64,000 bases of DNA from Berghia stephanieae (GCA_034508935.3 CM067443.1:49769899-49833898), one strand, 5' to 3'; counted from the stretch's first letter, positions 23,340 to 35,050 are shown. Made by a program: numbers and translations. Notes: generated by a model from the letters alone, not told the origin.

Positions 23340-24290
23340 GATCTGAATGTGGCAACTATCGGGGCATCAAGTCAATGAGTCATACAATGAAGATATGGGA
23401 AAGAGTAATTGATAAGAGGATTAGAAAAGATGTAGACATAAGCGAATAACAGTTTGGATTTGTTGCTGGTAAAAGTACAACGGATGCTATAATATAATTT
23501 GCCCTAAAAGTGACCTCAGAGAAGTATAAAGAAAAGCAAAGAGAACTACATTGTGCGTTCATTGACCTGGAGAAAGCATGTTATAGTAGGGTACCAAAAG
23601 AAGAAATGTGTTACTGTCTAAAAGCAAATGGGGTCACAGAGAAATAAATATATCAAAGTTATCCAAGATATGTAAATAGAAAACAAAACAGCTGTTGGTT
23701 CAACTGATCCATTTAATGTAAGAGTTGGATTACACCAGGGATCTGCTCTCAGCCCACTGCTGTTTGCAATAGTAATGGATGTTCTAACAGAGCTCATTCG
23801 GCGAGAGGCACCATGGTACATGATGTATGCGGATGATGTAGTACTTTTGAATTATACAAAAGCTGAGGCGGAAAAGGAACTGCGAGAGTTGAAGACGGGT
23901 GTTGGAAAGGAGGGGATTAAAGGTAAGCAGATCGAATGTTGAGATGGTCACTTGCCTGGTCAAGAAAAGATAAAGTGAGAAATAAACGAATTCGAAGGTT
24001 GACTGAATGAAGTGAAGAATGTATTAATAAAGATGAGAGAAGATAGCTTGAAATGGTTCTTAAATGTAAAGAGACGAGAGAGGGAGTACGTGGGAAGGAA
24101 AGTATTGGACCTACAATTGGCGGGAAAGAGGGAAAAGGGACGCCAAAAGACTAGATGGCTGGATAAGGTAAAGGACGATATGGAAGAACTGGGCCTGGAG
24201 GAAGATAATGCTCTGAACCGATTAACATGGAGATGTGACATTCATTATGGCAACCCTGCAAAACGCGGGATAAGATGAAAGAAGAAGAAA
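23340..24290 (+). pseudogene. Old LINE reverse transcriptase remnant
   Basis: Plus-strand translation gives CGNYRGIK (RT domain start), QFGFVAGKSTTDAI, FIDLEKA, a decayed YADD region (MYADDVVLL near 23822) and, after an internal deletion near 23900-24000, a C-terminal piece with GKREKGRQKTRWLDKVK. Several stops and indels break it. The order fits an endonuclease-type LINE, probably RTE-related. It lies just upstream of RPL37A in the opposite orientation. Confidence 0.75.
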
Positions 24291-24454
24291 GAATGCAGAT
24301 TTGAAAAAGTTTGTATGAAACAATGCCAGAGAAAGCAGAGATAAAAATTCAAGAAACAAGACAAAACATCCCACAAAATTAGCCGGCCTCACTTGAGTTC
24401 GGTGAGAACTGTGTCTAAAGGGGATTTTCCAAGAACTCTGTGCCGATCATTGCG

Positions 24455-24515
24455 GGACCCGAACCACGGACCTACAGGTTGGCGCGTGTTGTACTACAAA
24501 ACCACAGGTGATATT
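24455..24515 (-). repeat. tRNA-like SINE head
   Basis: The minus strand reads TGGTTTTGTAGTACAACACG then GTGGTTCGGGTCCCG, an A-box/B-box pair. It does not fold as a functional tRNA by eye and lacks a recognised body. Confidence 0.4.
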
Positions 24516-24660
24516 CTAGATCTTCGATGTTAATTACCAATGTAACATCTTTTCTTGGAACAATTAGGCGTAAAGACACAACACATAGGCCTACTTCATT
24601 GTTGTGAAACTTAAATCTCTCGTGTAGTATCGGCATAATATACTTTTCATCGAAGAGGCA

Positions 24661-25256
24661 ATTCGGACTCGAGGATGAATAGTCTCCCGTGGCTAATCGG
24701 ACTCAAACTCCAATGTGCGTGCGTGGAACTGATAAAGAAATAGAAAAAGAGTTGAGAAGAAATTTTGTTTTGCCCATATCACACAGCTCCTACCCCTACT
24801 TTGGATTGTAGAAGGATTGTTGCCAGTCTCACACTATCAGAATAGCCCTTAAGTAATTTTAAATTATTTATTTTGTTCTGATTTTATTTGGACATTGTTT
24901 TATGTTGTTAAAACAGCTTTGGATTTATAACAGTTACTTTGACTGAATTTTGTTTCTTTTGAAGAGTTTTAACTCTTTTCTTTTTAATTTCTTTCTGGAC
25001 TTCCAATTGATCCATGATTTTGTCTTTCTCGTCAAATGAGCGGGTTTAGACTACCTGTTGGTAGTTACTAAAATAGTAATTTTGATTTGCATTGATTTTA
25101 TGTAATTATCAATAATTTAAAAATATTTTTAAAAACAAAAACAACAACAAACAAAAGCTATACTCCCACTGGAGACTATTCAGACTGTTGACTGCGCATG
25201 CGCATTGGAAATTGAGTCCGAATAGCCAAGGAGACTATTCAGACTCGAGTCCGAAT
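24661..25256. mobile_element. MITE with about 63-bp inverted repeats containing NRF1-like sites
   Basis: Left arm ATTCGGACTCGAGGATGAAT continues AGTCTCC...GGCTAATCGGACTCAAAC; the right arm matches it inverted with scattered mismatches. The right arm holds TGCGCATGCGCA (25193-25204), a perfect NRF1 palindrome, beside ATTGG (CCAAT); the left arm has the decayed TGTGCGTGCG. No clear target duplication. Confidence 0.65.
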
Positions 25257-25319
25257 AACAGCAGCCATACTTCATTGCTATTTAAATAAGCTCGCGGGTA
25301 GTATCGGAGGCTTGCTAGT

Positions 25320-25433
25320 ATGGCGGCGGCTTCTGTTAGCTACGCTACACTATTTATTATGACGACAGGATATTCAGTCAGCAAAGCTTCTTCGACTCCG
25401 TACATGTCATGTACTGTCGCAACTCCGCTCTGA
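25320..25433 (+). CDS. Weak candidate first exon or small ORF
   Basis: AGTATGGCGGCGGC resembles a YY1-type start region. The frame encodes 37 residues (MAAASVSYATLFIMTTGYSV...). It lies 64 bp from the MITE end with its NRF1/CCAAT motifs. No donor or homology is convincing; chance is quite possible. Confidence 0.15.
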   Translation: MAAASVSYATLFIMTTGYSVSKASSTPYMSCTVATPL

Positions 25434-25857
25434 TATTCTATCAGATGCTTCGCATTATCCAGAACGTTACCAAAATGAATGCAAGCGGGCGAAACCACAT
25501 ATGTTCCCTCTGATGCATGGTGACTATCGTTATTTATGTCTTGTACTGTAGAGTTGTTCGCTGCCACACAATGTCTCCTCTAACTCTTAGTGGTACAGAA
25601 TTCCAGCATCTTCTGTCCCAGTTCAGAGGAGATGACGTCTCGGCCCTGGGGAACTGTTCTTTTTATTTTCCAAGTCGATCTCCATCTCGTAATTGCATCC
25701 CCTTCCCAATCCAGGGAGGATAAGTAGGCTACAGCAACAAGGTCCGCTGTGATTTCATTCAGCTAGACTTGAGGCATCGTCCGTTTTCTGCGTGTTTTGT
25801 TTGTTTTGTTTTGTTTTGTTTTGTTTTTTTGTTTTCTTTGGGGGGGGGGGGGGGGGG

Positions 25858-26530
25858 GGGGGAGTCCTCTTGTGTTGAGTGACAGGAAGGTCACTTGTTG
25901 CGTCTTCAAACCCAAATATGTTTTCCAATCTGATTTCTGTCTTTGTTTTGGAATCAGAATACTTCGTTTTGTCCAGAACCTGGCTCGGGTCCTTTCATTG
26001 GAGAAAAAAAAAGAGGGGGGGGGGGGGGGGGGGGGGCGTCAACTGAATAATTATAGGTTTGGGAGATGATATGTTTTTGTTTTTTAAATTTGTAAATAAT
26101 CCGTTTTCTACCATTATATTTTGTTTTGTTTTGAATATATTATAATGATGCATACGCATTTGAGTATGTTCCAGGTGTGTTTGAGTGTTACAAGATGTGG
26201 GAACCAGCTTTGCTTCTAGATGATGCTCTTAAGTGATCTCAAACCATGTAGGCCAACACTGATGGTATGCTCTTGGAATCTACATAAATTCCCTTTTTGA
26301 ACCGTCCTCTTTTGCCTTACTCTTCTTGTGTCCTTTAATTGCTAATCTAGAATATTTGACTAGCTGAACAGGCGTCATGTCTCGTCCTATTTGTTAAAGA
26401 GTTGCTGCTGGATAGGGACCCCCATGTAAAGCGCTTTGAGCACTTTTAGTGGATATTGTGTTATATAAAAGCTCAAGTTTTATCCCAATTTTCGACCTTT
26501 TAATGGCGCTGAAATGATAATATGTCACAA
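25858..26530 (+). mobile_element. R1 copy interrupted by SINE-1
   Basis: Diverged R1 in sense orientation: 5' part AGTCCTCTTGTGTTGAGTGA, middle TTCCAATCTGATTTCTGTC, then CTAATCTAGAATATTTGACT. It is cut at about 26362, and R1 resumes at about 26485 (CCCAATTTTCGACC..AATGGCGCTGA). Two G-runs flank or interrupt it (25842-25862, 26016-26035). Confidence 0.7.
26363..26484 (+). mobile_element. SINE-1 3' part nested in R1
   Basis: CAGGCGTCATGTCTCGTCC through GTAAAGCGCTTTGAGCAC to TTATATAAAAGCTCAAG. 5' truncated; it splits the surrounding R1 copy and so is younger than it. Confidence 0.8.
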
Positions 26531-26547
26531 GTAGAATAGTGTTTTGT

Positions 26548-27085
26548 TTTGTTTTTAAGGGTTTCACGGCGCTTGCAACACATTTAAGTTATATAAGCGC
26601 CAAAAACAAAAAGGAAGAAAATGGCATAGTAAAAAGTTCTAGAATTACAATTAAATTATCCAAGAAAAGGGGAAGACAAAGGGAATTGGTTCAAATAGGG
26701 AACATATGTAGATTCCAAGAACACACCATCAACATACTTAGTTTGAGATCACCTAAATGTCTCATCCAGACAAGCACAGGTCCCCACTGAGAGGAACACA
26801 GTCAGCTGTTTGCAAATCATACATATTATGTAAAATAAAACAAAAATAATACAATGCCCAACAGAGATGATTTACAAGATAAAAATATCATCTCCCAAAA
26901 CTAACTATACTATACATTTGACTGTCTCCTTCCCAGCCAGAGTATCCAGCCAGGGCCAGGATAAAACCAAGTAATCTTATTACAAGACAACGACAGAAAG
27001 CATGTTGGAAAGCAGATATAGAGGGAGAGAAGACACAGTAAGTGCCTCCCTGCCCACTATGGGAGGTCAGAAACCCCACCCAGGT
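26548..27085 (-). mobile_element. R1 copy, full length
   Basis: Plus strand runs GTTTTTAAGGGTTTCACGGC to CAGAAACCCCACCCAG; both ends present. Confidence 0.88.
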
Positions 27086-27323
27086 AGATTTTGTCAGCCC
27101 ATCCCATCATCAATAAAATTACTGAGTAAAAAAATAAAAGAAAACATTCAAAAGTCTTGGTTATGAAACAGCATCTTATTTTTATTTTTCGATTTTAATT
27201 TGGATTTTTGTTTTTGTTTTGTTTTGGTAAGAGCAAAAAGAAGTTTCCCGATTCTTAAACATACAGTATACAAAATTGCTTTTAAGAGACCACATTAAAG
27301 ACATATCAATAACATTACATCAT

Positions 27324-27330
<7 letters not shown>

Positions 27331-27390
<60 letters not shown>

Positions 27391-27400
27391 GCTCTCTCTC
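27331..27400. repeat. (CT)n microsatellite
   Basis: About 35 CT units with single TCT and GCT interruptions. Confidence 0.95.
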
Positions 27401-27599
27401 AGCCAGGCGGAGGGTGCTGTGCCGTGCCGGTTGGATCCCGGGTTGGCTCTGACCCCGCGATATTTCTATTCTGTTTTCATCTGGCACTTCTCAATACCCT
27501 ACATATCTCAGAAAAATGATCGCAGTGTTAGATTGACGTTACTGATTGAAATTAAAGAATTAAAATTCACCCTTTTCAACAAATGCATTTATTTCAACT

Positions 27600-28040
27600 C
27601 AATTTTAACCAGTCAACTGTCGTATTCCGGGAAACACGTATTTAAAAAAAAAAATGGCCAAAAATATCGTCCTTCAAATTAAATATTGATCGATTTAAAT
27701 GAGCTTCATCTTGGCAAACATTCTCAAACATGGGGAATAAAGAAAAACCCGGCGAAGTCCCATGTTGCATTTATTTCAACTCCATTTTAACCAGTCAACT
27801 GTCGTATTCCGGGAGACACGTATTTTTTTTTTTAATTGGCCAAAAATATCGTCCTTCAAATTAAATATTGATCGATTTAAATGAGCTTCATCTTGGCAAA
27901 TATTCTCAAACATGGGGACTGAAGAGAAACCCGGCGAAGTCCCAGGTTCGAGAGTTGTTTTTTTTTTCTTTCCAAGATGAGGGTCATTTAAATCGATCGA
28001 TATTTGAAGGACGAGTTTTCTGGCCAAATTTTCAAATAAT
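27600..28040. mobile_element. Long-TIR MITE with a tandemly duplicated arm
   Basis: The arm beginning AACTGTCGTATTCCGGG and containing CGTCCTTCAAAT and CATCTTGGCAAA is present twice in tandem (about 27600-27765 and 27795-27950, roughly 195-bp period). An inverted arm follows at 27975-28040 (CAAGATGAGGGTCATTTAAA). Same family as 33737-33985. Confidence 0.7.
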
Positions 28041-28049
28041 ATCGGTTTT

Positions 28050-28572
28050 GTTGTAGTTTGTTTTTAAGAGTTTTACGGCGCTTGCAATACGTTTAGGTTA
28101 TATCAGCGCCAGTAAAAAGGAAGAAAATGGGATAGTAAAAAGTTCTAGAATTACAATTAAAGCACCCAAGGGGAACTGAGAACAAATAGGGATCAGATGT
28201 AGATTCCAAGAGCATACCACCAATGTACTTAGTTTGAAATCACCTATGTCTCATCCTGACACAAGCACAAAATCCAACAAAGAGGAATACACTCAAATGC
28301 TAACATTATACATTCAAAATAACAAATATAATAATACATGACAGAGAGATGATTTACAAGGAAAAAAATATCATCTCCCAAAACAATTACTATGCATTTG
28401 ACTGCTTCCCTCCCAGCTAGGACTCCGGCCAGGGGCAGGGCAAAACCAAGTAATCTCATTCCAAGACAAAGACAGAAAGCATGTTGGAAAACAGATATAA
28501 GGGGATAGAAGACACAGTATGTACCCCCCCCCCCCCCCCTGCCCACTATGGGAGGTCAGGAACCCCACCCAG
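28050..28572 (-). mobile_element. R1 copy, full length
   Basis: GTTTTTAAGAGTTTTACGGC to GGAACCCCACCCAG, with a 13-nt C run (28526 region) near the 5' end. Confidence 0.88.
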
Positions 28573-29009
28573 AATATGGACTTTTCAAGAGCACGGCAGT
28601 GTAGTGTTAAGCATCGGGTTTAATCCGACACTATAACGTTTTGTGACGATTGGTCACATATCAATATCAATATAAATAAAGTTTACATAATAAGGTGGTG
28701 ATGATGAGCTCTGAGAAGAGAACAGCTCTGGAGACAAATGGCTCAGGAAATAACTTACTAGTCTTTTTTTTTTTCTTTTAAAAGTCAACAAATCTGTTTA
28801 CATATTAATCTTACGGTTGTTTTTATTTCTTTTTACTATTTTGTTTGTTTCTTTCTTTCTTTTTACGTTTTACTTATTTATTTTTATACTTTTTGTTTGT
28901 TTCTTTTTACGTTCTTCTTTTTAAAAAAAATAATTTTATAGCATGTCCCAGTACTCGTTACATGTTAAGGTCATATCAGCACCAATAGAAAGATAGTGGG
29001 ATCTTCGGA

Positions 29010-29046
29010 GCCCCCCCCCCCCCTCCCCCCCCCCCCCCCCCCCCCC
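29010..29046. repeat. Poly-C tract with one T
   Basis: About 36 bases of C with a single T, followed by an A run. Confidence 0.95.
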
Positions 29047-29124
29047 AAAAAAAAATAGTGTAAAAATTCACGTGGACCTCTTATCTAACTCTATACGGCA
29101 ATGAAATACTGCTTGGGTGGGCTT

Positions 29125-29640
29125 TACTCAACGTGTACTTATTTGCAGGTCTGATAACCCAATTCCTTATAAAGTCGTTATTTATTGTTGTAATGGAAAC
29201 CTTTTTTTTTTGTTTGTTTGTTGCTTTAGGTCTCTTCCAACACAATTGAGGTTATATGAGAGACCGCTGAAACAAAAAAACAAGCAATCTAACAAAAATA
29301 GTACAAATGTCAATCAAAATCATAACCTAAAGATATCATAAGCTAAATTATAAATAACCAAGAACAAACAGGCAGAGGATTTACAGGAAAAAAATATCCC
29401 CTGTCAAAAATACAATCACAAACCAAAGAAGCAGGATAGGCTAGTAAAGAGAAGAAGAAACGACATCACTATCGGATCGTACACCCATGCGAACATCATA
29501 GGTATATGATTCAAGGGTGAAACCTTAAAAATAACGCAAAATTTGTCCATTATAACAATGTTAAACTAGGCCCATAAGTGGGTTCGGATGTCAGACCTGA
29601 ATATAGGTTCACATAGGCATTACTTTAAAAAAAATGTTAA
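29125..29640. repeat. Duplicated segment, copy 1 (filled site)
   Basis: Matches 30541-30720: GATAACCCAATTCCTTAT against GATAAACCAATTCCTTGT, and AACTAGGCCCATAAGTGGGT in both. The R2 copy at 29204-29518 interrupts this copy only. Confidence 0.8.
29204..29518 (-). mobile_element. R2 retroposon copy 1
   Basis: R2 is an approximately 330-bp retroposon. Sense (minus) has TATTTTTTTCCTGTAAATC, then the 3' stem-loop GGTCTCT...AGAGACC, then CTAAAGCAACAAACAAAC and an A tail. Target duplication GAAACCTT at 29196-29203 and 29519-29526. This copy lacks about 15 bp of the 5' end. No ORF and no tRNA head. Confidence 0.88.
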
Positions 29641-29696
29641 TACAAATAAATCAAAGGAAATGATAAGATGAATCAAAAATGGCATCTCCGACATTT

Positions 29697-29790
29697 TAGT
29701 GTCCCGTCGTACATGTTAAGAAGTGTTGCTGTTGGCCTGGGACCCTTTGTAAAGCGTTTTGAGCATGTTTAGTGCACTATATAAAAAGCC
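29697..29790 (+). mobile_element. SINE-1 3' fragment
   Basis: GTCCCGTCGTACATGTTAAG, TTGTAAAGCGTTTTGAGCAT and GCACTATATAAAAAGCCCAA, the SINE-1 tail. Confidence 0.75.
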
Positions 29791-30069
29791 CAATTAAACA
29801 TTTATTTTACATCAATAACCATTATTTTATAATCTTTTTTTAAAAAGGAAGAAAAAAGATTAACAAAATGAATAAACAAGTGCATACATAAAATTATTTA
29901 ACAGATTTAATCAGGGTTGTTATCTGAGTTATTCTGGGAGGGGTTTTTCTACTTAGTAAATCGTTAAAAACGAGAATCGGGGAAAGTAACTGACTCTGTT
30001 ATCTTGGATACCTTAAAATTGAAGACCCCAATGTGATTAGATGTATTTTTTGTTTTTTTGTTTTTTGTT

Positions 30070-30110
30070 GTTTTTTTTTTAAAAGGGTTTTACGGCGCTT
30101 GCAACACATT
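30070..30110 (-). mobile_element. R1 3' tip
   Basis: TTTAAAAGGGTTTTACGGCGC then TTGCAACACATTTAGGTCA is the R1 tail and half of the stem-loop, preceded by a T run (complement of the poly(A) tail). Confidence 0.7.
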
Positions 30111-30157
30111 TAGGTCACGATTAAACGAAAACAGGAAAGTGGAGGGAAAAAAATTTA

Positions 30158-30196
<39 letters not shown>

Positions 30197-30540
30197 GTGG
30201 TGACACTTAATGTATAGTAATAAACAGTTTTTAAAAGTAAATAATAAATACAACCATTTCAGACAAAAAAAAAACAAAACAAGATGCTGAGAATATCAAT
30301 TTGAGTTAAAGAGGAATCAATAAATACATTTTCCCCATTATTATTCCATATTATATAAAGTACATAGCTAAATGTACAGCTAACTATGCGCAGATATTTT
30401 AGGTCGTGTTCATTAATGCAAACCATATTTTAAAAAATAATAAAACTTAAGATTGTATTAATATGTTTCCCAAAATAGAAAAAAAAACAAAAAACAAGGA
30501 AATATAATGTTAAAAAAATATTTTGTGTCGTTATGTAATT

Positions 30541-30720
30541 CGGTCTACGTGCACTTATTAGCGAGACTGATAAACCAATTCCTTGTGGGCTCATTGATGT
30601 AATGGTAATCTAAAAAAAAATTTTTTTTAAATGACGCAAAATATTGTTAATTATAACAATTTTAAACTAGGCCCATAAGTGGGTTCGGATGTCATACCTG
30701 CATATATGTACACGTCGCTT
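30541..30720. repeat. Duplicated segment, copy 2 (empty site)
   Basis: Paralogue of 29125-29640 without the R2 insertion: TAATGGTAATCT runs directly into an A/T run and ATGACGCAAAAT. Confidence 0.8.
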
Positions 30721-31203
30721 TCGGTGAACAAAAACAAACAATGGAAGACTATGTATATAAATACTAATATCATTTCAAATAGACAACCATCCCTTGATCA
30801 ATAATGTGACATAGAAACACAATAGAATATATTTGAGGTTGCGCCAAAAAAAGGGGCCATTTTCACAAAGCTTCGACACAAACACAAAAAAGGATAAATT
30901 TTGAGTAATTTAAAGAATTACATATACAGCTGTTATCCATAATTCGGTGTTTAGTAATTACAAATGGTCGAGGAAAAAAAAATAATAAGCCAAGAAAAAA
31001 AAGTATTTTGAGCGGCTGACATGAAAAGAAATAGTAAGAATATCCTCTCAAAGTGACCAAAAAATAATAAATAAAAAAAAATAAATAAAAAATTGAATGG
31101 GAGGCCAGGGACCCAGTGTCTGCACCTGCTTAAACTTGAGCCTTATGTGCTCATGAAAAAAGAGAGAGTAAGAGAACTGATTTCCAAAGGAAGATCCTAG
31201 ATT

Positions 31204-31252
31204 GTTTTTTTTTATGTTTTGTTTTTAAGGGTTTTACGGCGCTTGCAACACA
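31204..31252 (-). mobile_element. 49-bp R1 insertion with 13-bp target duplication
   Basis: A T run, then TTTTTAAGGGTTTTACGGCG and CTTGCAACACA, bounded by exact AAGATCCTAGATT repeats (31191-31203 and 31253-31265). An extreme 5' truncation that proves the R1 3' end and orientation. Confidence 0.9.
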
Positions 31253-31414
31253 AAGATCCTAGATTCAGTTGATGCAATGCCTCATACGGATCACAATTCT
31301 CATCAACAGGGAGAGACTGAGACGATTTCTATATCACAAAATGTCCCTTAAAAGAGATTATTTACAGCAGACAAATATTTCTCACTTCAAAACAAAATTA
31401 AACAAATCACACAC

Positions 31415-31416
<2 letters not shown>

Positions 31417-31454
<38 letters not shown>
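31417..31454. repeat. Poly-C tract
   Basis: About 38 consecutive C. Confidence 0.95.
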
Positions 31455-32690
31455 TTCCCTTTATTTTTATATATGGTAAAAAACTCCAGCCGGAGTCTGG
31501 GCATAAACTCAACTTATCCTGGAAAGCTTAGTTTAGTCTGGTCTAGCGTTGGAAGTTTTATACGATTAAAAACACTTTATGTTCATATAAGCGTATACAA
31601 TAAATTAAAAAAAAAACACAAACAAAGAGACACGACCAACAGGGTAATTACAGAGAATAAACAGCTCTATTTGCATTGAAGGCAAGTGTTCTCTTTTACT
31701 TTCCTTTTTAGCTAAATGATTAAAATTGATACTTTTGTATTGTTTAGAAATTCTAAATTGATTAAATTGGTAAAAAGGAAAGAAGAAGAAAAATCCGCCT
31801 GAGATCAACTCTCTTCCAAGTGTTTTGAGAGATCTTCATATATACATTAAAAAAATAAATAAGCACAATCACCTTATGTCAAACTTAGCTTCCGTCCACA
31901 CCACTGGGTGAATTATGGTGGATAGCAGGAAATTTAAAAGAAAACTTTGTGCTGAAATTATTTTTCCCATGTTCAAGTAGATATGGAGAATATATAAAAT
32001 AAATTCAAATTTTGTGAGAGCCAGTGAAACATCTGATTGTCAACACAATGATAAAGCACAGATCATTGGTATATTATTTACATCAAATCAATGCCTTCAT
32101 TGCCATAATTACATGCAGCAGAGATATCAGAATAAAAACTTAACTTACAGACATAAAATTGGGTAACTAGTAGAGTTGTAACAGAAATTCATCATTTGTG
32201 GATAAAATGGAAACCTTTAATAACATAAATCCTTAGGATAGAGAGAAGTTGTTTTGTTGATGTCCATAAAGATTTAACTGATTCAAACTCTATCAAGCAG
32301 AATAAAACCCTCTCGAGTAATGCTTTATCTGTATCTATGTACTGTATGGCCAAAATGTTGTACTCAAACACGTCACACAAATGGTTTATCTAAATAGACA
32401 GCATTTCATTAAGAGACACAGGCGGCATGGGGTTTCTTATCGCAGTCATGACAGATAATATTGTACAATGTATGTCATTTAAGTCTCTCCTTACCGACCA
32501 TTTTCAGTATTTGCTCTGCAGAAAAATTGATTTTTTAAACTCACACAATCTCTCTACAAAACAACTTTATGTTTTTATTAATTAAACAAAGATCATCATG
32601 ATGTGCAAAATAAATCTGAATAAGAAAAATGTATATTGTGTCGTAACAAATGTGACGATTTGGCTGTAGGTGGTAAGGAGAGGGTTAAGA
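31455..32690. other. Non-coding stretch
   Basis: No gene supported. A minus-strand frame at 32192-32380 (62 codons) has no splice or homology support. GATAATATTGTACAATGTAT at about 32455 matches the end of the tandem unit at 32691. Confidence 0.4.
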
Positions 32691-32975
32691 AAATGGTCAT
32701 GCCGTTGATGGTGGCAATGTTGTCAAATTGTTATCTCATTACCCCAGGTGTCAAAATTAGCCGTACGGTGATATTGTAATTTGTATGTCAGTAAAGAAAA
32801 CAATGGTGATGTCAGTGATGGTGGCAATGACATCAAACTGCCATCTTATCACCCCAGATGTAAAATTTAGCCTTTGGATGATATTGTACAATGTATGTCA
32901 GTTATGAAAATGGTGAGGTCATTGGTGGTGGCCCTGTCATCAAACTGCTATCTTACTACACAAATGTCAATATCA
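32691..32975 (+). repeat. Three-unit tandem repeat, about 109 bp
   Basis: Units start near 32691, 32800 and 32909: GATGGTGGCAATG(T/A), CATCAAACTG, CACCCCAG and TGTATGTCAGT recur in order. Units are moderately diverged and the third is partial. Confidence 0.85.
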
Positions 32976-33735
32976 GTCTTTATTTCTTCTTCAAATTTAC
33001 AAAACATGTAAAGAAAGACTCAGATTCGGAAGGAATACAAAGTCTCAACGATTTATTTTTCCTAATACTCTTTAATTTGACATACTTAATCATTTTGGAG
33101 TTTCTACAACAGCAAATCTCTCATACAATATCTATGGTATAGTTATAGGATGCTGAGAAAGAGTGTATCTGACCATCTGTTATTATTAACAGATTGTCCA
33201 TTGACTATCCGTTACTCCTGGATAATTATGATTTTCATCCATTATTGAGTTAGTAATGTTTTGGATTAGTCAAGAAAGCAGATCTGAATTATAAAGAACT
33301 TTTTCAATTTACTGAAGAAACAGCAAATCAATATTGAGCCAATGGCCATCACAGAATAAAATGTATAAATAAGTCCTGAGTGAAATTATTTACAAATATT
33401 GAAGAGAAACAAAAGCATTTGGGCCTAAAGCGTTAGCAAAAAAAATTAAAACTAATTTAAACATTAAAAATGTTTTTGGCAAGATACCCCATCACGTTTC
33501 CATCCTAAGATTTTACACAAATAGCTGCATCATGACTTACCATCTAGCTATTTCTGCGAAATAAACTACATATTATAATTTTTAATATTTACAGATATTT
33601 AGACAAACTCATATTCTATTTATATATATTGAAGTTTCAATGAGCACACATCATTCATTAATATGATACGTGATCAATGGTCTCAATAACACTATCCCTG
33701 GGTAAACCTGATGCTAAGAAGTGATTTTCACAAGT
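32976..33735. other. AT-rich non-coding stretch
   Basis: Nothing recognised. Confidence 0.4.
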
Positions 33736-33736
33736 A

Positions 33737-33985
33737 ACTGCCGTACTTTGGAAAAAGATGTATTAAAACATTTGGCCAGAAAACTCGTCCTTCAAATATC
33801 AATCGATATAAATGACCATCATCTTGGCAAAAAACACTCAAACCTGCGACTTTGCAAAGTCTTGATTAAAGTCCCAGGTTGAGTGTTTTTTTGTCAAGAT
33901 GAGGGTCATTTAAATCCATTGATATTTGAAGGACGAGTTTTCTGGACAAATTTATAAATATGAGTTTTTTCCAGGGTATGGCAGT
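33737..33985. mobile_element. Long-TIR MITE flanked by TA
   Basis: Left arm ACTGCCGTACTTTGG and inverted right arm (reverse complement ACTGCCATACCCTGG) extend about 110 bp each, sharing AGAAAACTCGTCCTTCAAAT. TA dinucleotides flank (33735-33736, 33986-33987), suggesting a Tc1/mariner-mobilised element. Confidence 0.75.
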
Positions 33986-34175
33986 TAATTCGTCAAAAGA
34001 AAAATGAATAAAATGTAAGAATTTAGTTTTTGACCTTTAAGGAACAACTCTATTGCCCTCAGTAAACTGTATTATCTTATGGTAGTTCAAGTTTCATACT
34101 TCACACTACAAACTCATTTGTTAGCAACCATAGCACCCTGACATAATACCGTTACAAGGCAATGGATTACGTATG

Positions 34176-34432
34176 CAGACCTGCCGACTTTAAAATCTAA
34201 AAATTCGTAATTTTTCAGAGATAAAAATTGCAGTCGCTATAATTAACTTTTAAAAATCAACAATTTTCCCTCACAAAGATTAAATAAAACCTCAAAACCT
34301 TTAAAATTATGTAGTCTGGAATTAACTTTCCTTTACCATAAGTTTTAATGACTTAGAGATCCTTCTGGAGATCTGAAATCGGAGCCAAAATTTCGTAAAT
34401 CTATGAATTTTTCGTAATAGCAGGCAGGTCTG
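34176..34432. mobile_element. Short MITE, CAGACCTGCC termini
   Basis: Inverted ends CAGACCTGCC at both sides of 257 bp of AT-rich sequence, with ATTCGTAATTTTTC near one end and its inverse at the other. hAT-like by terminus only; no clear target duplication. Confidence 0.55.
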
Positions 34433-34564
34433 CATTGGATTTGAGGATCTTTGGTAAGTGATTTATAATTATTTGCTGTTCATTGAATGATGATAAATGC
34501 ACTTCAATCCGAATATATATTTTTTTGAAATGGTGAATAAATTGGAAGGTTGGTGAGTATTTAT

Positions 34565-35050
34565 TGTTTTTAAGGGTTTTAAGGCGCTTGCAACATATTA
34601 AGGTCATATCAGCGCCAGTAAAAAGGAAGGAAAAAAATGGGATAGTAAAAAATTGTAGAAATACAATTAAAGAACCCAAGAAAAGGTAAGACAAAGGGGA
34701 ATTAGTTCAAATAAGAAACAGGTGTATATTCCAAGAGCACATTATCAAAGTACTTAGTTTGAGATCACCTTAAAGTTTCATCCAGACACAAGCAAAGGTC
34801 CCCACTAAGAGGAATACACTCAAATGTTTTACAAATCATATATAATATAAAGAAAACATAATACAGTGCATAACAGAGATGATTTACAAGGAAAAAAATA
34901 TCATCTCCCAAAACTAACTATACATTTGACTGTTTCCCTCTCAGCCAGGGCCCGGACAAAGACAGAAAGCAAGTTGGAAAACAGATATAGGGTGAAAGAT
35001 GACACAGTAAGTACCTCCCTGCCCACTATGGGAGGTCGGGAACCCTACCC
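34565..35050 (-). mobile_element. R1 copy, full length with internal deletion
   Basis: TTTTTAAGGGTTTTAAGGCGC to GGGAACCCTACCCAGG, with part of the AGTAATCTCATTCCAAG segment deleted. Confidence 0.85.

Noticed and set aside
25340-25567. Minus-strand 75-codon frame near the MITE
   Set aside because: It begins with GTG, not ATG, has an upstream stop and lacks a convincing acceptor.
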